Source of the DNA: Burkholderia cepacia
Lineage (GTDB): Bacteria > Pseudomonadota > Gammaproteobacteria > Burkholderiales > Burkholderiaceae
Direction: 5' to 3'
Assembly (NCBI RefSeq): GCF_001718835.1
Contig: NZ_CP013443.1
Coordinates: forward strand, 3,534,001 to 3,598,000
DNA: 64,000 nt
Positions 61,341 through 64,000 of this stretch are shown one piece after another. A program made the translations under genes and the position numbers. The notes under the pieces are model-generated. The model was not told the DNA's origin and searched no databases. It saw only the letters and a list, made by a program, of their open reading frames with translations. Within the stretch, counting starts at the first letter, position 1; each line of letters opens with the position of its first letter.

Positions 61341-61679
61341 TCAGCCGCGCGCGCGCGCCTGGTACAGGTCGGTCAGCACCTTGGTCGAGCGCCGCGCCTC
61401 GAACAGCGCGGACAGCCGCGCGACGTCCGGGCTCGCGAGATCGCGGATCGCGGCGTCGTCGGCCAGGATGCGGCGGATCAGGTCGAGCTTGCGGGCGAGT
61501 TCGGCCTCGTCGAGCGCGATGCCCTGCCCGGCCTCCTTCAGCCCGTCGACGAGCTGCAGGTATTCCTCCTGCAGCCCCGGCAACGCGCTCCAGTCGGCGC
61601 TGCGGGCGGCGCCCAGCATGCGGCCCGATACGGCGGCGAGCGCCTCGTAACGCGCGAAGTACTGTTCCTTCCGGTTCAT
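61341..61679 (-). CDS. fliT: Flagellar export chaperone FliT
   Basis: Small helical protein of 112 residues, by position and content FliT, the chaperone for the filament cap FliD and in enterics also an antagonist of FlhDC. The start at 61679 (MNRKEQYFARYEALAAVSGRMLGAA) follows the fliS stop with a four-base overlap. It is helical throughout (LPGLQEEYLQLVDGLKEAGQGIALDEAELARKLDLIRRILADDAAI) and lacks cysteine. Sequence similarity in this family is low, so the symbol rests partly on the gene order fliS-fliT. Confidence 0.8.
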   Translation of the reverse strand: MNRKEQYFARYEALAAVSGRMLGAARSADWSALPGLQEEYLQLVDGLKEAGQGIALDEAELARKLDLIRRILADDAAIRDLASPDVARLSALFEARRSTKVLTDLYQARARG

Positions 61680-62110
61680 CTTTGCTGGTCCGCGGCCTGC
61701 TGGGCAGCCATCCGCGCGACTTCCGGGGCGATCCCCGTCCATGCTTCCTCGAGCGTCGCGAGCAGCCCGTCGACCTCGACCAGCATCGCGTCGCTCGCCT
61801 GCGCGTTCGCCTGCAGCAGGCGCTTGCCGATGTAGCTGTACAGCGCATCGAGGCGCGCCGCGATGTCGCCGCCCGCGTCGCGGTTCAGCGACGCCTTCAG
61901 CCCGCTCTCGACGATCCGGATCGCCTTGCCGATCGCATCGCCGCGCGCGGATACGTTGCCCTGCTGCAAATGCATGCGCGCCAGCGCAACCGCCTGCCGC
62001 GCGCCCTGGTACAGCATCGCGATCAAACGGTGCGGGGAGGCGCCCATCACCCCGGTCTCGACGCCGACACGCGCGTATGCACTGGCTCCAGCGTGTCCTG
62101 GGGAAAACAT
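61676..62110 (-). CDS. fliS: Flagellin export chaperone FliS
   Basis: Cytoplasmic chaperone that binds the C-terminus of flagellin and prevents early polymerisation. It has 144 residues. The signature region is YARVGVETGVMGASPHRLIAMLYQGARQAVALARMHLQQGNVSARGDAIGKAIRIVESGLKASLN, with the conserved SPHRLI and LY motif. A FliA-type promoter lies 66 bases upstream of the start, immediately after the end of fliE, so fliST (and possibly fliK-fhlB) are transcribed late. Confidence 0.94.
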   Translation of the reverse strand: MFSPGHAGASAYARVGVETGVMGASPHRLIAMLYQGARQAVALARMHLQQGNVSARGDAIGKAIRIVESGLKASLNRDAGGDIAARLDALYSYIGKRLLQANAQASDAMLVEVDGLLATLEEAWTGIAPEVARMAAQQAADQQR

Positions 62111-62175
62111 GCGCTTCTCCTTGTTATGCGTTGGATCTGGATAGCCTGCGCCCGCGACGCGGCTGACTCCCGGAG

Positions 62176-62202
62176 TTATCGGAAATGAAGTTAAAAGCTT
62201 TA
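62176..62202 (-). promoter_or_regulatory. Sigma-28 (FliA) promoter of fliST
   Basis: Minus strand: TAAAGCTT, 11 bases, TCCGATAA. This is 7/8 and 7/8 to the FliA consensus with exact spacing. It lies between the fliE stop and the fliS start. Confidence 0.87.
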
Positions 62203-62221
62203 GGCGAAACCGAGGGCCCTG

Positions 62222-62566
62222 TCAGACCGGCATCTGCATGATGTCGTTGTAAGCGCTCACCAGCTTGTTGCGGACCTGGAGCCCGAACTGGAAGCCGATG
62301 TTGGCTTTCTGCATGTCGACCATCACGTCGTTCAGCGACACGTTCGGCGCGCCGACCTCGAACGCCTGCGCCTCGCCGAGCGCGTGCTGCTGGTCGCCGC
62401 TGATCTTGTCGAGCGACGCCTTCATCGCGCTCGCGAACGTGCCGGCCGTCGCCGCGCCGGAACCGGCGACCGCCGCGCTCGGGCTCGCCGCGCCGCTTGC
62501 CGCCTGCGCGGCCATCGACTGCATCTGTTGCAACACCGAACCGATTCCGCTGACGTTCGCAGTCAT
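62222..62566 (-). CDS. fliE: Flagellar hook-basal body complex protein FliE
   Basis: Small protein of 114 residues that links the MS ring to the proximal rod. The first 55 residues are Ala/Ser-rich (MTANVSGIGSVLQQMQSMAAQAASGAASPSAAVAG). The conserved C-terminal domain is FASAMKASLDKISGDQQHALGEAQAFEVGAPNVSLNDVMVDMQKANIGFQFGLQVRNKLVSAYNDIMQMPV. The start at 62566 excludes an upstream extension that has no ribosome site. It diverges from fliF across a gap of 255 bases, in the standard arrangement. Confidence 0.93.
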   Translation of the reverse strand: MTANVSGIGSVLQQMQSMAAQAASGAASPSAAVAGSGAATAGTFASAMKASLDKISGDQQHALGEAQAFEVGAPNVSLNDVMVDMQKANIGFQFGLQVRNKLVSAYNDIMQMPV

Positions 62567-62697
62567 GCTGTTTCCCCATCCAGAAAAGAGGGCCCGTTCG
62601 GGCCGGACCGGGCGGGCCGTCGGCGCGTATCGCACGCCCGCCATACCGGATCGCGAAAAAGGATAGCAGCGCGCCGCGCGTCAAAGCCGAGAAAGTA

Positions 62698-62752
62698 CGG
62701 GGGAAACCCCGCTCTTTTCAGTCGATCGGAACAGGGCCCGGTTCACGATAAT
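62698..62752 (+). promoter_or_regulatory. Flagellar control region between fliE and fliF
   Basis: CGGGG-GAAA-CCCCG forms a hairpin at 62698-62711. From AAACCCCG (62704-62711) the sequence runs through CTCTTTTCA (62712-62720) to GATAAT at 62747-62752, 69 bases before the fliF start. The AAA-CCCC-CTCT-TTCA block and its distance of 26 bases to the -10-like hexamer resemble the flgA upstream region. An early flagellar promoter is inferred. Confidence 0.5.
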
Positions 62753-62821
62753 CGCATCGTGTCATTGTCCGCCCGCTCGTCCGAGCGAGCTCAGTCGTCC
62801 CGCTCCGGAGAAACTCGACGC

Positions 62822-64000
62822 ATGGATTCGCAGGCCAACTCGCTGATCAACCCAGACGCCCGCGCGGGCCTCGCCAGCCCGGCGCCCGGCGCCGCCGCGG
62901 CCGCCGCGTTGCCGGGCGCGGGTGGCGCAGGCGCGGACTTCGGGCTTGGCGGCTTCGCGGAACGCATTCCCGGCATCTCGCGGATGAAGGGCAACCCGAA
63001 GCTGCCGTTCCTGATCGCCGTCGCGTTCGCGGTCGCAGTGATCGCCGCGCTCGTGCTGTGGAGCCGCGCGCCCGACTATCGCGTGCTGTACAGCAACCTG
63101 TCGGATCGCGACGGCGGCGCGATCATAACCGCGCTCCAGCAGGCAAACGTTCCCTACAAGTTCGCCGATGCCGGCGGCGCGATCCTCGTGCCGTCGAACC
63201 AGGTGCATGAAATGCGCCTGAAGCTCGCCGCGATGGGGCTGCCGAAGGGCGGCTCGGTCGGCTTCGAGCTGATGGACAACCAGAAGTTCGGCATCAGCCA
63301 GTTCGCCGAACAGATCAACTACCAGCGCGCGCTCGAAGGCGAGCTGCAGCGCACCATCGAATCGATCAACGCCGTGCGCGGCGCGCGCGTGCATCTCGCG
63401 ATCCCGAAGCCGTCGGTGTTCGTGCGCGACAAGGAAGCGCCGAGCGCGTCGGTGTTCGTCGACCTCTACCCGGGCCGCGTGCTCGACGAGGGCCAGGTGC
63501 AGGCGATCACGCGGATGGTGTCGTCCGGCGTGCCCGACATGCCCGCGAAGAACGTGACGATCGTCGACCAGGACGGCAACCTGCTGACCCAGACCGCGTC
63601 GGCATCCGGTCTCGACGCGAGCCAGCTCAAATACGTGCAGCAGGTCGAGCACAACACGCAGAAGCGCATCGACGCGATCCTCGCGCCGATCTTCGGCACG
63701 GGCAACGCGCGCTCGCAGGTCAGCGCGGATCTCGATTTCTCGAAGGTCGAGCAGACGTCGGAAAGCTACGGCCCGAACGGCAATCCGCAGCAATCCGCGA
63801 TCCGCAGCCAGCAGACCAGCAGCGCGACCGAGCTCGCGCAGGGCGGCGCGTCGGGCGTGCCGGGCGCGCTGTCGAACACGCCGCCGCAGCCGGCGTCCGC
63901 GCCGATCGTCGCCGGCAACGGCCAGAACGCGCCGCAGACGACGCCCGTGAGCGACCGCAAGGACCAGACGACCAACTACGAGCTCGACAAGACGATCCGT
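62822..64000 (+). CDS. fliF: Flagellar MS-ring protein FliF, N-terminal part
   Basis: Membrane protein that forms the MS ring, the base on which the motor, rod and export gate assemble. The first 393 codons are in the window and the gene runs off the right edge in frame. The N-terminus is Ala/Gly-rich and cytoplasmic (about 55 residues), then one membrane helix (LPFLIAVAFAVAVIAALVLWSR). The ring-building motifs follow: APDYRVLYSNLSDRDGGAIITALQQANVPYKF and YQRALEGELQRTIESINAVRGARVHLAIPKPSVFVRD. The visible C-terminal part enters the Gln/Ser/Pro-rich region that precedes the second half. Confidence 0.95.
   Translation, partial: MDSQANSLINPDARAGLASPAPGAAAAAALPGAGGAGADFGLGGFAERIPGISRMKGNPKLPFLIAVAFAVAVIAALVLWSRAPDYRVLYSNLSDRDGGAIITALQQANVPYKFADAGGAILVPSNQVHEMRLKLAAMGLPKGGSVGFELMDNQKFGISQFAEQINYQRALEGELQRTIESINAVRGARVHLAIPKPSVFVRDKEAPSASVFVDLYPGRVLDEGQVQAITRMVSSGVPDMPAKNVTIVDQDGNLLTQTASASGLDASQLKYVQQVEHNTQKRIDAILAPIFGTGNARSQVSADLDFSKVEQTSESYGPNGNPQQSAIRSQQTSSATELAQGGASGVPGALSNTPPQPASAPIVAGNGQNAPQTTPVSDRKDQTTNYELDKTIR

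Overview
The window is high-GC proteobacterial DNA with densely packed genes. Gene content and order match chromosome 1 of a Burkholderia species, most likely of the B. cepacia complex. This assignment is inferred from recognised protein families and synteny; no database search was run. There are no rRNA or tRNA genes, CRISPR arrays, insertion sequences or prophage genes. Both ends cut genes: a DUF799 lipoprotein at the left edge and fliF at the right edge.

Layout. (1) 1-10 kb, mostly minus strand: a three-gene envelope lipoprotein operon (CsgG-like, DUF4810, DUF799), glutathione reductase, a small acidic protein, a trimeric-type porin, a YoaK-like membrane protein, a YjdM protein, a split two-subunit chromate transporter with a divergent LysR regulator, and a uracil/xanthine permease. 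(2) 10.5-25 kb: the main flagellar locus. flgBCDEFGHIJ, the flagellar brake gene ycgR and flgKL are on the minus strand; flgA, flgM and flgN diverge on the plus strand. Sigma-28 (FliA) type promoters can be read in front of flgK, ycgR and flgM, and in front of fliS in the second locus. (3) 25-35 kb: an SGNH lipase, an M24 aminopeptidase, an XRE-cupin regulator, a minus-strand run of slt, an NDUFA9-like gene with a frameshift, a GST gene and cca, and a divergent 5-formyl-THF cyclo-ligase. (4) 35-46 kb: a MarR-like regulator divergent from the pxpBCA 5-oxoprolinase operon, a TraB/GumN protein, and a dppABCDF dipeptide ABC transporter whose dppA is frameshifted. (5) 46-59.5 kb: an MFS symporter, a HiPIP, an FAD oxidoreductase, an AAA+ ATPase, an EEP hydrolase, ferredoxin-NADP reductase, a soluble NarL-type two-component pair, an APC permease, an unrecognised two-repeat protein at 56868, an orphan XdhC, and a PepSY membrane protein behind a Fur box. 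(6) 59.6-64 kb: the second flagellar locus, with fliE-fliST-fliK-fhlB on the minus strand and fliF divergent.

How the parts fit. The two flagellar loci encode rod, hook, rings, junction proteins, secretion chaperones (FlgN, FliS, FliT), the anti-sigma factor FlgM, hook-length control (FliK) and the MS ring (FliF). Their two divergent control regions (flgB/flgA and fliE/fliF) share a sequence block. Late genes carry FliA promoters, which fits the hook-completion checkpoint in which FlgM export frees FliA.

Most notable observations: an insert of about 90 residues shared by FlgK and FlgL; a FlgA roughly twice the usual size because of an Ala/Pro-rich linker; the shared block at the two flagellar control regions; a candidate small RNA near 10.3 kb; a protein of unknown family made of two 68-residue repeats; and single-base frameshifts in dppA and the NDUFA9-like gene, which may be real or may be sequence errors.
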